This document shows positions 6,912 to 14,978 of a DNA stretch of 64,000 nt, piece by piece. Positions within the stretch are counted from its first letter, which is position 1. Each line of letters starts with the position of its first letter. The translations under genes were made by a program, and so were the position numbers. The notes beneath the pieces are model-generated. The model ran no database searches and was not told the origin of the DNA. It saw only the letters and a program-made list of their open reading frames with translations. Source of the stretch: Ruminococcus sp. (lineage in GTDB: Bacteria > Bacillota > Clostridia > Oscillospirales > Ruminococcaceae); the NCBI GenBank assembly GCA_014799805.1, contig JAAVHJ010000010.1:110652-174651 (forward strand), in the 5' to 3' direction.

Positions 6912-8345
6912 TCACTCAACAGAATTTAACACACCCATAAACATTGGCAAATTAGTATCTGTATCAACAATCGCATAGACAAATGGTCTATCTAGTATAA
7001 CAGTTTTTTCATAAAATACTGCACATTCATCTGTCATTGCAACAGAAGTTACAGCAGCGGCTTTTGTTCCTTCCTCAAATACATCAATATGTGTTTTATG
7101 AAGCACATTGTCAATATAAAGCAAACCGCTTTGTGTATCTGCCATTTTAGAAAAATCAGCACTTGGATTAAATGCCACTGGCATACCCATACTAGATAAT
7201 GTTTCAGATAATTCAATTTCATAATCATAGCTGAATTTTGGCAAACCTGCCTGCACACTGGTTCTTTTTGGATTCGAAATTAAATTTTGCAAAGATTCTG
7301 GTGTTAAATTTGCAATATAATTATTAATAGAAATATCTTCATTTGGCAATAACGCAACAAATGCATACCGATTGCCTTGATAATATTTCATAAATCCAGT
7401 TGTATTTTCATCTTCTAAATAATGATATTCATCAGAATGCATCATTTCAACTTCTTGTTCAGAATTATCAGCAGATGTAAAAATGCCATTCCATACTTCA
7501 TCTTCCGTATAAGGCGTTAGCCATTTGCCATCAAATGTGACAGCATTAATTAAATACATGACAGTATCATCAGAAATTTCTTCTAACAATTCTGGAATCA
7601 TATTATCCGTATTTTTTTTCACCCAATTATTTATATCACTCACAGTGCTGTCATCAAATGGAGCTTTGAACACAGAAGCATTATAATAATCTGCATTCGT
7701 CTGCAAAAATTCTTCTTTTACCTGAATACGTTCTTCTTCATCACGTACCCAAATAGAATTTGCTGTTAAAAGCTTACAGGTTTCGTCATTGGGTTGGGAA
7801 TTTCTTTGTGTATACAAATACTGATTTAAATCTTCCAGTGGCATACTGCCAATTGTCTGTTCCATTTGCGTTTTCGTTTCACCATTTGCACCATTCGCTG
7901 TCATGCCCAAAGCTTGCACAACAGAATATGGCGAAACCATAATATTCTGCCCTGCTTCACTTTCATTGACTGCATTTTGCAATAATTCTACAGCAAATTT
8001 TGTTTGACCATTGATAAAACTTTCATCTGCCTGTTTTCCAGTGACTTCTTGTGATTGCATATCCTTGCTCAGCTCTACAGACGCAGGGGAAATAATTGGC
8101 TTTGCTGATTTAAAAATACTTTTTTTCATGAGAACAAAATCAAAAATATTAATTTTTTCATCATGATTATAATCAAATTTTTTCCAATTGTCCAGATTTC
8201 CTTGCCCTTTCAGCCACTTGTGCAGAGTAATCACATCAGCTAAGTTATTTTCTGAAAATTCTTCAACAGCATTTGTTTGTATGAATGGTGTGCTACATGC
8301 ACAAAGAATTATCGCCAAGACAGCAGATAATTTTTTCAATTTCAT
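6912..8345 (-). CDS. Secreted serpin with N-terminal dockerin-like motif (serpin 1)
   Basis: The protein has 477 residues. A signal peptide covers about 1-26. Residues 30-78 hold a dockerin-like module with one intact calcium loop 'DYNHDEKINIFD' followed by 'FVLMKK'; its first half 'ADVITLHKWLKGQG' has lost the DxNxDG loop. A serpin fold runs from about 105 to the end, with 'NAVTFDGKWLTPY', 'PKFSYDYEIELSETL' and 'DRPFVYAIVD'. The hinge 'EEGTKAAAVTS' fits inhibitory serpins; counting from its Gly (P15) places P1 near Glu with Cys at P1'. It probably inhibits a protease at the cell surface or on a dockerin-bound complex. It lies 24 nt after serpin 2. Confidence 0.9.
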   Translation of the reverse strand: MKLKKLSAVLAIILCACSTPFIQTNAVEEFSENNLADVITLHKWLKGQGNLDNWKKFDYNHDEKINIFDFVLMKKSIFKSAKPIISPASVELSKDMQSQEVTGKQADESFINGQTKFAVELLQNAVNESEAGQNIMVSPYSVVQALGMTANGANGETKTQMEQTIGSMPLEDLNQYLYTQRNSQPNDETCKLLTANSIWVRDEEERIQVKEEFLQTNADYYNASVFKAPFDDSTVSDINNWVKKNTDNMIPELLEEISDDTVMYLINAVTFDGKWLTPYTEDEVWNGIFTSADNSEQEVEMMHSDEYHYLEDENTTGFMKYYQGNRYAFVALLPNEDISINNYIANLTPESLQNLISNPKRTSVQAGLPKFSYDYEIELSETLSSMGMPVAFNPSADFSKMADTQSGLLYIDNVLHKTHIDVFEEGTKAAAVTSVAMTDECAVFYEKTVILDRPFVYAIVDTDTNLPMFMGVLNSVE

Positions 8346-8369
8346 AAAAAACCTCCCTGATAAATTTAA

Positions 8370-10262
8370 TTATTCTTCTGGAATAGAATTTAACACACCC
8401 ATAAATATTGGCAAATTCGTATCTGTATCAACAATTGCATAAACAAACGGTCTATCTAATATAACAGATTTTTGTTCAATCAATGCACAACCATCATTCA
8501 TTTCAATGGAAGTGACAGCAGCGGCTTTTGTACCAGTTTCTGATACATCAATAAATGTTTTATGACGTACTTTACTAACAGAAAGTGATGTGTCTGCGAG
8601 TTTAGAAAAATTAGCATTACCAAATGCATCATGTATGCCCATAGTAACTAGTGTATCGTTTAATACTGTATCATAATCAAAACTGAATTTTGGCAAACCA
8701 ACCTCTACACTAATACTTTCTGGATTAGAAATTAAATTCTGGAAAGATTCAGGCGTTAAATCTGCAATATAATTATTAATAGAAATCTCTTCATCTGGCA
8801 ATAATGCAACAAATGCATAACGATTGCCGTCATAATATTTATAAAATCCTGTTGTATTCTCATCTTCTAAATAATAATATTCTTCTGAATACATCATTTC
8901 GGCTGTTTGTTCTGAACCGTCAGCCGATGTGAAAATTTTATTTTTAATATCACTATCTTTATAAGATACTGCCCATTTTCCGTCAAAAGCAATGGCATTA
9001 ATTAAATACATGACAGCGTCATCAGGAATTCCATCTAACAATTCTGGAATCATATCATCTGTATTTTTCTTCACCCAGCTATTAATATCATTCACAGTGC
9101 TACCATCAAATGGAGCTTTGAACACAGAAGCATTATAATAATCTGCATTTGTCTGCAAGAAATTTTCTTTTACTTGAATACGTTCTATATCATCACGAAT
9201 CCAGATAGAATTAGCTGTTGAAAGCTTGCATGTTTCATCATTTGGTTGTGTTGTTCTCTGTGTATATAAATACTGATTTAAATCTTCTATTGGCATACTG
9301 CCGATAGTTTGTTCAATTTGTGTTTTCGTATCGCCGTCTGCACCGTTGGCTAACATGCCGAAAGCCTGCACAACAGAATACCCTGAAACCATAACATTTT
9401 CGTTATTTTCACTTGTTTTGACTTCATTCTGGAATAATTCCAAAGCAAATTTTGTTTGCCCATTGATAAAATCTTCATCTGCCTGTTTTCCAGTGACTTC
9501 CTGAGACTGCATGTCTTTGCTAAGTTCTACAGTTCTTTCTAAAATGCCCTCTTGATACCATTCATCAGAATATGTATTTACCCAATCAATCGTTACAGAC
9601 TTTGCAGATTCCACTGCTTTATTCGTTTCAATCAAAATCACCCATGGTGCCATATCACATGTACCCAATAATGGAACATTACGATTTATTGTAACAGTCC
9701 AGTTATTATTTTCATCTGCGGTAATGCTTTGTACTTCATGGCTAATAGAACCACTGCCCTCTTCAATACTTACAATAATTAAATCATGTGTTTCAAAAAA
9801 TTCAGTATTATAATATGCCAGTTGATTTTCTAATTCACAAATTGTAGAATTCATAGAAACACTTTCACATCTTGCTGTAATAAAATTTTCTAATTCCTCA
9901 TGATTTTTAATCACATGATAATTATTTTCATCATCATATTTTGCATCATTATGTCGAATATATTTTGCACCATAAAAAGCAGGCTGTTCCTGTTCTGGTG
10001 AAACAATCGGCTTTGCTGATTTAAAAATATGATTTTTCATCAGAACAAAATCAAAAATATTAATTTTTTCATCATGATTATAATCAAATCGTTTCCAATC
10101 CTCCAGACTTCCTTGCCCTTTCAACCACTTGTGCAAAGTAATCACATCAACTAAGCTATTTTCTGAAAATTCGTCAACAGCATTTGTCTGAATAACTGGT
10201 GCTGAAATGCTACATGCACAAAGCATTGCTGTTAAAACAGCAGATAATTTTTTCAATTTCAT
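8370..10262 (-). CDS. Secreted serpin with dockerin-like motif and inserted PrcB-like domain (serpin 2)
   Basis: The protein has 630 residues, about 150 more than its neighbours. Signal peptide and half-degenerate dockerin-like motif ('DYNHDEKINIFD') match serpins 1 and 3. Residues ~95-245 are an extra domain absent from the paralogues. Its strands 'DLIIVSIEEGSGSISHEV' and 'WTVTINRN', and the closing 'APWVILIETNK', resemble the C-terminal domain of PrcB-type protease-complex subunits; this match is tentative. The serpin domain follows at about 250. The hinge 'ETGTKAAAVTS' keeps the inhibitory pattern, and counting places Gly-Cys at P1-P1'. AGGAGG precedes the start. Its upstream region closely resembles that of serpin 3. 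Confidence 0.88.
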   Translation of the reverse strand: MKLKKLSAVLTAMLCACSISAPVIQTNAVDEFSENSLVDVITLHKWLKGQGSLEDWKRFDYNHDEKINIFDFVLMKNHIFKSAKPIVSPEQEQPAFYGAKYIRHNDAKYDDENNYHVIKNHEELENFITARCESVSMNSTICELENQLAYYNTEFFETHDLIIVSIEEGSGSISHEVQSITADENNNWTVTINRNVPLLGTCDMAPWVILIETNKAVESAKSVTIDWVNTYSDEWYQEGILERTVELSKDMQSQEVTGKQADEDFINGQTKFALELFQNEVKTSENNENVMVSGYSVVQAFGMLANGADGDTKTQIEQTIGSMPIEDLNQYLYTQRTTQPNDETCKLSTANSIWIRDDIERIQVKENFLQTNADYYNASVFKAPFDGSTVNDINSWVKKNTDDMIPELLDGIPDDAVMYLINAIAFDGKWAVSYKDSDIKNKIFTSADGSEQTAEMMYSEEYYYLEDENTTGFYKYYDGNRYAFVALLPDEEISINNYIADLTPESFQNLISNPESISVEVGLPKFSFDYDTVLNDTLVTMGIHDAFGNANFSKLADTSLSVSKVRHKTFIDVSETGTKAAAVTSIEMNDGCALIEQKSVILDRPFVYAIVDTDTNLPIFMGVLNSIPEE

Positions 10263-10373
10263 AAAAACTCCTCCTTATTTTAAAATATTTTTGAAACATT
10301 TTCGGTTTCACTCATTAGACGCAAGAGATTTAAAAATATCTTAGTAAATTTTGAAAAAATTTTTTCATCATAA
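10263..10373 (-). promoter_or_regulatory. Duplicated upstream region of serpin 2
   Basis: This 111-bp gap is a diverged copy of the gap upstream of serpin 3. Read on the minus strand, both contain TTTACTAAGATATTTTTAAA, then CGTCTAA (10315-10321) and GTGAAACC. CGTC is the usual -10 core of extracytoplasmic-function sigma factors, so each serpin copy may carry its own ECF-type promoter. This is an inference from motif shape and duplication. Confidence 0.4.
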
Positions 10374-11825
10374 TTATTCTGCTTGCGGAACAGAATTTAA
10401 CACACCCAAAAATATTGGCAAATTATTTTCTGTATCAACTATACTATAAACAAACGGTCTGTTTAAAATAACAGATTTTTCAGGGCGAGGAGGGGCTGCT
10501 GTTGGAGCATCTGATATAATTGTAACAGCGGCGGCTCTTGTGCCTTTTTCCGATATATCAATAAACGTGATTTGAGAAACATCACCAAGTTCCCGACTGG
10601 TAGTTTCCGTAATTCCAGAAAAATCAGCAAAATCACTGAATGCAACAGGCATTCCCATAACAGAAAGCGTTTCTTTTAGACTAACCTGATAATTACATTT
10701 AAATTTAGGAATTGCTACATCTGCTATTTCAGCATAATTATCTTTGTAAGCAAATAAATTTTGAAAATATTCTGGTGTTAAATCATTCACATAATCTGTG
10801 ACTGAAATATCTTCATTGGGCAATAATGACAGAAATGCATAACGTTTGCCGTTATAATATTTGAAAAATCCTGTTGCATTCTCATCTTCTAAATAACAAT
10901 ATTCTTCTGAATGCATCATTTCTACAATTTGTTCTGAACCATCAGCAGTTGTAAAAGTTTCTTCCCAGATATCATCTTCACAGTAAGTAGAAAGCCATTT
11001 TGCGTCAAATGCCACAGCATTAATTAAATACATTAGAATACTATCATCAATTTTATTTAATACTTCTGGAATCATAGTATCCGTATTTTCATTAACCCAA
11101 CTATTTATATCATTTACAGTACTATCATCAAATGGAGCTTTAAACACAGAAGCATTATAATAATCTGCATTTGTTTGCAAGAAATTTTCTTTTACCTGAA
11201 TACGTTTTATATCATCACGAATCCAAATAGAATTTGCTGTAGAAAGTTTGCATGTTTCATCATTTGGCTGTGTTGTTCTTTGTGTGTATAAATATTGATT
11301 TAAATCTTCTATTGGCATACTACCAATCGTTTGTTCTATTTGTGATTTTGTTTCACCATTTGCACCATTCGCTGTCATGCCCAAAGCTTGCACAACAGAA
11401 TATGGCGAAATCATAATATTTTCATTTTCTCCGTCAGCATTCACAACATTCTGGAATAATTCCAAAGCAAATTTTGTTTGCCCATTGATAAAACTTTCAT
11501 CTGCTTCTTTTCCAGTAACTTCTTGTGACTGCATGTCTTTGCTCAATTCCACAGACGCATCAGAAAAAACTGGCTTTGCTGATTTAATAATACTTTGTTT
11601 CATCAAAACAAAATCAAAAATATTAATTTTCTCATCATGATTATAATCAAATCGTTTCCAATTGTCCAGACTTCCTTGTCCTTTCAGCCACTTGTGCAGA
11701 GTAATCACATCAACTAAGCTATTTTCTGAAAATTCATCAACAGCATTTGTTTGCATGACTGGAGCAGAAATGCTACATGCACAAAGCATTGCCGTCAAGA
11801 CAGCAGATAATTTTTTTAATTTCAT
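10374..11825 (-). CDS. Secreted serpin with N-terminal dockerin-like motif (serpin 3)
   Basis: The protein has 483 residues with the same plan as serpin 1: signal peptide to about 28, half-degenerate dockerin-like motif with one intact 'DYNHDEKINIFD' loop, then a serpin domain. The hinge 'EKGTRAAAVT' keeps the inhibitory Ala-rich pattern. The reactive loop that follows, 'IISDAPTAAPPRPEKS', is Pro/Ala-rich and unlike those of serpins 1 and 2, so it should meet a different protease. The leading ~200 residues are almost identical to serpins 1 and 2, which points to recent duplication. AGGAGG lies before the ATG. It is probably the first complete gene of the serpin operon. Confidence 0.9.
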   Translation of the reverse strand: MKLKKLSAVLTAMLCACSISAPVMQTNAVDEFSENSLVDVITLHKWLKGQGSLDNWKRFDYNHDEKINIFDFVLMKQSIIKSAKPVFSDASVELSKDMQSQEVTGKEADESFINGQTKFALELFQNVVNADGENENIMISPYSVVQALGMTANGANGETKSQIEQTIGSMPIEDLNQYLYTQRTTQPNDETCKLSTANSIWIRDDIKRIQVKENFLQTNADYYNASVFKAPFDDSTVNDINSWVNENTDTMIPEVLNKIDDSILMYLINAVAFDAKWLSTYCEDDIWEETFTTADGSEQIVEMMHSEEYCYLEDENATGFFKYYNGKRYAFLSLLPNEDISVTDYVNDLTPEYFQNLFAYKDNYAEIADVAIPKFKCNYQVSLKETLSVMGMPVAFSDFADFSGITETTSRELGDVSQITFIDISEKGTRAAAVTIISDAPTAAPPRPEKSVILNRPFVYSIVDTENNLPIFLGVLNSVPQAE

Positions 11826-11925
11826 AAAAATCCTCCTTGTTTTAAAATATTTTTGGTTTCACTAGTTAGACGGAGGAAGTTTAAAAATATCTTAGTAAAT
11901 TTTAAGAAAATTTTTTAAATTATAA
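11826..11925 (-). promoter_or_regulatory. Duplicated upstream region of serpin 3
   Basis: This is the counterpart of the gap at 10263-10373. On the minus strand TTTACTAAGATATTTTTAAA is followed by CGTCTAA (11866-11872) and GTGAAACC, then the AGGAGG of serpin 3. It is a possible ECF-type promoter; the sigma factor is not encoded in the window. Confidence 0.4.
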
Positions 11926-12255
11926 TTATTCTGTTTCAGGAACAAAATTTAACACACCCAAAAATATTGGCAAATGATTTTCCATATCAATAATGCCATA
12001 AACAAACGGTCTGTCTAATATAACAGTTTTTGCTTCCAGAATATCCATAGTCCCATCAAGTTCCATATCCGTGATAGCCACTGCTTTTGTACCCTCTTCA
12101 AATACACTAATATGTGTTTTATGAATTACTTGACTAATCTTAACAAAACTATCTGTCATATTAGAAAAATCAGCAGTTTCATCAAAAGCATTTGTCATGC
12201 CCATCTGAGACAAAATACTTTGTAATTTGATTTCATAATCATATTTAATTTTTAA
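11926..12255 (-). pseudogene. Serpin remnant, C-terminal fragment only
   Basis: The open part (about 95 codons of the track, extended to 109 by homology) matches only the last quarter of the neighbouring serpins: 'KYDYEIKLQSILSQMGM', the hinge 'EEGTKAVAITD', 'DRPFVYGIID' and 'FLGVLNFVPE'. An in-frame TAA sits immediately upstream at 12256-12258 and there is no ATG start, signal peptide or ribosome binding site. About 370 N-terminal codons are missing. It is the decayed first member of the array. The reactive-loop residues 'MELDGTMDI' differ from the three intact copies, so this copy had also diverged. Confidence 0.85.
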
Positions 12256-12280
12256 TTACATACTAAAAATTCAGATAAAA

Positions 12281-12787
12281 TTACCACAACTTTTTTTGAA
12301 GAAAAGATTTAGGTTTTTCCTCATCTTCTTTATATTTTTGCCATTCTACTTCCATCTGCTGAAAAAATTTATCTAATGGTAGTGTACGCATATAATCTCT
12401 GTGTTTTTTCTTACTTTCATAATTTTTTTTCAGATTATCGTACTTAACTGCGAAAAAAGGAATGGCAAAGATAGGGTAAGCCAAGAACAAAAGACAACAA
12501 CATGTAATAAAATTTTTTTTAGCTTTTGCTATTTCAAATTCTTCTTTGGCTTGTTCGGCATCCCATCGTGCCAAAATTTCAAAACGTTGTGATTGAAGTG
12601 CCTTGAATTTTAAATTTTCTTGCTCCACTTCTACTCTTCTAAGCTGAGCTTCGTTAATAATATGTTGTGTTATACGATAATCATCTAACATAATTTTTGC
12701 TCCACAAAACTCGCAGAAAGCAAAATCACGATTGGTATCATGGATTGATAAATTTGCATTACAATTTGGACAAACACATTCTCTCAT
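12281..12787 (-). CDS. Zinc-ribbon, coiled-coil, membrane-anchored protein of unknown function
   Basis: The protein has 168 residues. An N-terminal zinc ribbon has two CxxC knuckles, 'CPNCNANL' and 'CEFCGAKI'. A charged helical stretch (about 45-90) leads to a hydrophobic segment, 'FITCCCLLFLAYPIFAIPFFAV' (about 92-114), and a basic Lys/Tyr-rich tail. The layout suggests a cytoplasmic zinc ribbon tethered to the membrane. I do not recognise a named family beyond the ribbon. The gene sits between the serpin array and the iron-sulfur genes with no obvious functional link to either. Confidence 0.75.
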   Translation of the reverse strand: MRECVCPNCNANLSIHDTNRDFAFCEFCGAKIMLDDYRITQHIINEAQLRRVEVEQENLKFKALQSQRFEILARWDAEQAKEEFEIAKAKKNFITCCCLLFLAYPIFAIPFFAVKYDNLKKNYESKKKHRDYMRTLPLDKFFQQMEVEWQKYKEDEEKPKSFLQKKLW

Positions 12788-12928
12788 CTCTTCACATCCT
12801 TTACAAAATTATGATTTAATGTGGAGTTTTATGCTCTCCATTTTTATGATTATAACATGCCTACATTAAAAAAGTCAAGGAGATGCAACCATATTTTTCG
12901 CATTAATTTTTGAAACCAAAAATGCCGA

Positions 12929-13072
12929 CTAGGTGAATATGACTGCAACTGTAAATTTTTCTGTGACAACTTGTGCTTTTTTCTTGAGTTCAATACTTTT
13001 ACTTCCACAAGAAGAAAAAACACAGACACAAAATATTGCAATTAGAAAAGCAATTAGTTTCTTAAATTTCAT
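12929..13072 (-). CDS. Small putative lipoprotein, possibly truncated
   Basis: This ORF is too short for the track. AAAGGAGAA lies 5 nt before the ATG at 13072. The 47-residue product starts 'MKFKKLIAFLIAIFCVCVF' and reaches a lipobox-like 'FSSCGSK', after which only about 25 residues remain. The frame then meets TAG (12929-12931) but stays open for another 17 codons, so it may be the start of a longer lipoprotein gene cut by a nonsense mutation. It begins 12 nt beyond the iscU terminator, so expression would need readthrough. The overlapping track ORF at 12850..13041 is a shadow in another frame. Confidence 0.5.
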   Translation of the reverse strand: MKFKKLIAFLIAIFCVCVFSSCGSKSIELKKKAQVVTEKFTVAVIFT

Positions 13073-13085
13073 AAAAGTTCTCCTT

Positions 13086-13120
13086 TAAAAAAAGCAACGA
13101 CAAATTCTGCCGTTGCTTAT
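13086..13120 (-). terminator. Terminator of the iscS-iscU operon
   Basis: On the minus strand AAGCAACG, an 11-nt loop and CGTTGCTT run into a T-tract. It starts within 10 nt of the iscU stop. Confidence 0.85.
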
Positions 13121-13126
13121 TATTTT

Positions 13127-13549
13127 TTAATGACAATCTTCGCAATCTGGAATAACTCCAACAATTGGTTCAGGGTCAACGCCCTGTTTTTTATAATAAT
13201 CTGTCAAAGCAGCCTTTACAGCCTGTTCTGCCAATACAGAACAATGCACTTTTACAGGTGGCAAACCGTCTAACGCTTCCATAACAGCTTTATTTGTAAG
13301 CTTTAATACTTCATTGATAGTTTTTCCTTTAATCATTTCTGTAGCCATAGAAGATGTTGCAACCGCCGCACCACAGCCGAATGTTTTAAATTTTACGTCT
13401 GTAATCACATCACCGTCAATTTTAAGATACATTTTCATAATATCGCCACATTTTGCATTGCCAACTTCGCCAATGCCGTCAGCATTTTCAATTTCACCAA
13501 CGTTGCGGGGATTTGTGAAATGATCCATTACTTTTTCACTGTAATTCAT
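13127..13549 (-). CDS. iscU: Iron-sulfur cluster scaffold protein IscU/NifU-like
   Basis: This 140-residue U-type scaffold has the ligand cysteines in 'GNAKCGDIMKMYLKI', 'FKTFGCGAAVATSS' and 'PPVKVHCSVLAEQA', and 'GK' and 'DGLPP' in the usual places. It receives sulfur from the cysteine desulfurase encoded 19 nt upstream and assembles [Fe-S] clusters for transfer to apoproteins. The C-terminal tail ends in a 'CEDCH' motif, an extra metal-binding-looking sequence seen in clostridial NifU-like proteins. The two genes form a minimal iscS-iscU operon without iscA or ferredoxin. Confidence 0.93.
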   Translation of the reverse strand: MNYSEKVMDHFTNPRNVGEIENADGIGEVGNAKCGDIMKMYLKIDGDVITDVKFKTFGCGAAVATSSMATEMIKGKTINEVLKLTNKAVMEALDGLPPVKVHCSVLAEQAVKAALTDYYKKQGVDPEPIVGVIPDCEDCH

Positions 13550-13568
13550 AATAAAAACCTCCTGAATC

Positions 13569-14762
13569 TTATACTAATTTTTTATTTTGTTTCACAAGCG
13601 TTTCCCACATAGGAGACATTGCTCTTAATTTATCAACAATTTTTGGCAGAACTTCCAGAATATAATCTACATCTTGCTCTGTAAATTCTTCACCGAAGCT
13701 GATTCTTAAAGAACCATGTGCGACTTCATGCACAAGCCCTAAAGATAATAATACATGTGATGGGTCAAGTGAACCAGACGTACAGGCTGAGCCAGAAGAA
13801 GCCTGAATGCCATAGTAATCCAGCATTAATAATAAGCTTTCTCCCTCAATGCCGACAATAGAAATATTTACATTGCCTGCTAAACGCTTTTCTCTGTCGC
13901 CATTTAATTTAGTCTGTTCAATTTGTAAAATGCCATCAATTAATTTATTTCGCAAGGGCGTTAATTTTGCAATTTTTTCGGGAATATTTGCAGTTGCAAG
14001 TTCAATTGCTTTTGCAAGTCCCATAATTGCAGGAACATTTTCTGTGCCAGCACGTTTGCCAGATTCCTGTCCACCTCCATGAATTAAATTCGGGAGCTGA
14101 ATGCCTTTTCTGACATATAATGCACCAATGCCTTTTGGGGCATGAAATTTATGTCCAGACAGTGACAATAAATCAATATTTTGTGCTTTTACATCAATTT
14201 CTATATTACCAATTGCTTGTACAGCATCTGTATGAAATAACACACCATGCTTTTTACAAATTGCACCGATTTCAGAAATTGGCTGAATTGTTCCAATTTC
14301 GTTATTGGCATACATGATAGTGACTAAAGCCGTATCAGAACGAATTGCTTTTTCTACATCTTCAGGATTCACAAGACCCTCTGGACTGACTGGCAAATAG
14401 GTCACTTCAAAGCCGTGTTTTTCTAAAAATTCACAAGTATGCAATACTGCATGGTGTTCAAATACACTAGTAATAATATGCTTTTTGCCTCTAGAAGCTA
14501 ATTTATCCGCAACACCTTTAATTGCCCAGTTATCAGACTCTGAACCGCCTGCTGTGAAATAAATTTCTTTTGCGTCTGCATTTAAGCATTTTGCAACTCT
14601 CTCACGGGCATTGATAATGGCACGCTCATTTTCACGACCTTTTGCATAAATACTAGATGGATTTCCAAAATTTTCCTGAAAATATGGTAACATTTCTTGT
14701 AACACTTCATCAGACACGGCTGTTGTTGCAGCATGGTCTGCATAAATATAACGTTTTTCCAT
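13569..14762 (-). CDS. iscS: Cysteine desulfurase IscS/NifS
   Basis: This 397-residue class V aminotransferase-fold enzyme uses pyridoxal phosphate to remove sulfur from L-cysteine and pass it to the scaffold. Visible features are '[14 protein letters not shown]' at the start, '[11 protein letters not shown]', the PLP lysine in '[21 protein letters not shown]' and the mobile catalytic-cysteine loop '[17 protein letters not shown]'. Length and loop type match group I (NifS/IscS) enzymes. iscU follows directly. The promoter has an adjacent 9-bp palindrome that could be the target of an IscR-like regulator such as the one at 6.3-6.8 kb. Confidence 0.95.
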   Translation of the reverse strand: MEKRYIYADHAATTAVSDEVLQEMLPYFQENFGNPSSIYAKGRENERAIINARERVAKCLNADAKEIYFTAGGSESDNWAIKGVADKLASRGKKHIITSVFEHHAVLHTCEFLEKHGFEVTYLPVSPEGLVNPEDVEKAIRSDTALVTIMYANNEIGTIQPISEIGAICKKHGVLFHTDAVQAIGNIEIDVKAQNIDLLSLSGHKFHAPKGIGALYVRKGIQLPNLIHGGGQESGKRAGTENVPAIMGLAKAIELATANIPEKIAKLTPLRNKLIDGILQIEQTKLNGDREKRLAGNVNISIVGIEGESLLLMLDYYGIQASSGSACTSGSLDPSHVLLSLGLVHEVAHGSLRISFGEEFTEQDVDYILEVLPKIVDKLRAMSPMWETLVKQNKKLV

Positions 14763-14829
14763 AATTTTTTCCTTTCTTTTTTATAAAATTTTATCAGAAC
14801 ATAAAATAAATTCTTTCTAAGTGTTTTAT

Positions 14830-14858
14830 ATTATATCACAATTATACAAATATTGCAA
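14830..14858 (-). promoter_or_regulatory. Promoter of iscS-iscU
   Basis: On the minus strand TTGCAA (14853-14858), 17 nt and TATAAT (14830-14835), about 70 nt before the iscS start. Confidence 0.7.
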
Positions 14859-14859
14859 T

Positions 14860-14882
14860 ATCTGTTAGCTTAACTAACAGAT
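14860..14882. promoter_or_regulatory. Palindrome upstream of the iscS promoter
   Basis: A perfect 9-bp inverted repeat, ATCTGTTAG and CTAACAGAT, with a 5-nt centre ends 1 nt before the -35 box of iscS. The position fits an operator. It could alternatively serve as part of the transcription stop for the upstream GH94 gene, since the stem can form in RNA. Confidence 0.45.
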
Positions 14883-14935
14883 AGCGCTTTTTTATTATAT
14901 ACTGGAATATAAACTTCTTTATTTGTTAAATATAT

Positions 14936-14962
14936 GCTCCTCATGCGTTACACATGAGGAGC
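14936..14962 (-). terminator. Hairpin downstream of cellobiose phosphorylase
   Basis: A perfect 10-bp stem (GCTCCTCATG and its complement) with a 7-nt loop lies 17 nt past the GH94 stop. The minus-strand tail is AT-rich but not a pure T-run. Confidence 0.65.
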
Positions 14963-14978
14963 AAATTTTTTATGTGAA

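Noticed and set aside
7049-7258. Minus-strand ORF within serpin 1, and similar short ORFs inside serpins
   Set aside because: They are out-of-frame shadows of the conserved serpin coding sequence.
12850-13041. 63-residue ORF of the track
   Set aside because: Its frame shows no family similarity. The overlapping frame from 13072 has a ribosome binding site and a lipoprotein signal and explains the region better.
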